A stretch of 64,000 nt of DNA from an uncultured Paracoccaceae bacterium. GTDB lineage: Bacteria > Pseudomonadota > Alphaproteobacteria > Rhodobacterales > Rhodobacteraceae. Positions within the stretch are counted from its first letter, which is position 1, and every line of letters begins with the position of its first letter. Below the pieces are notes generated by a model that worked only from the letters and a program-made list of their open reading frames with translations, searched no databases and was not told the origin of the DNA. The stretch spans positions 62,001 through 126,000 of the forward strand of contig CALMJS010000016.1 in assembly GCA_937864535.1 (NCBI GenBank), read 5' to 3'. The position numbers and the translations under genes are program-made. Positions 63,955-64,000 of this stretch are shown here, piece after piece.

Positions 63955-63978
63955 AACAGTCGAACTAACAGGTGGGCT

Positions 63979-64000
63979 ATGACCAATTATCCCTATCGCG
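63979..64000 (+). CDS. Start of a further gene, cut by window end
   Basis: An ATG at 63979 opens MTNYPYR up to the window edge, about 85 bp after the binding-protein stop. Too short to identify; by context a transporter or catabolic gene. Confidence 0.3.

Overview
The window is high-GC alphaproteobacterial DNA. Gene content and order point to Rhodobacterales (Rhodobacter/Roseobacter group): tol-pal with tilS-ftsH, fhs-folD, the cysG-DUF2849-cysI-cysH-DUF934 sulfite-reduction operon, a short-form hisG with hisZ, a DUF1489 gene, a VPLPA-CTERM surface protein and a repeat family with a GTATTT/GATGAA signature. No genus is claimed.

Layout. 1-9.2 kb (+): tolB end, pal, cpoB, tilS, ftsH, a Tam-like methyltransferase, a MOSC protein, fhs and folD. 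9.2-15.4 kb (-): pdeM, ferredoxin-NADP reductase and the sulfate-assimilation operon, with a divergent Lrp-type regulator at 15.6 kb. 16-28 kb (-): an amine/amino-acid-type FAD oxidoreductase and an aldo/keto reductase, then a BMP-type nucleoside ABC transporter fused in one transcription unit with xdhC-xdhB-xdhA (purine uptake and oxidation), then an SRPBCC protein and a VPLPA-CTERM protein. 29-32.5 kb (+): dnaE. 54.2-64 kb: nrdJ, DUF1489, hisG-hisZ-hisS, slyX, and an IclR-regulated locus (SDR plus LivJ-type binding protein).

Between dnaE and nrdJ lies about 20.4 kb of mobile DNA (about 33.72-54.16 kb). I read it as a Tn7-like (TnsA/TniA/TniB/TniQ) transposon. Its left end carries tniB-tniA-tnsA as translationally coupled genes; its right end carries a long TniQ with several C-terminal helix-turn-helix segments. 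Both ends carry 19-bp repeats of one family in inverted orientation, the outermost pair identical. The right end stops about 14 bp past the nrdJ stop codon, which suggests nrdJ is the attachment gene. The cargo is mostly defence: type I restriction-modification (hsdM-hsdS-hsdR), a two-gene CBASS-like pair (CD-NTase plus SLATT membrane protein), a RES-domain protein and a PPP-type phosphatase, plus an IS1182-type insertion.

Just outside the left end sits a diverged second copy of the tniQ 3' end and its terminator, next to a dead IS5-type remnant. This looks like the scar of an earlier related element at the same site.

Other points of note: a palindromic intergenic repeat has entered the xdhB reading frame; a perfect 12-bp hairpin lies inside the first codons of the gene after ftsH; and an AGTCC-N7-GGACT operator series surrounds the IclR-controlled genes.
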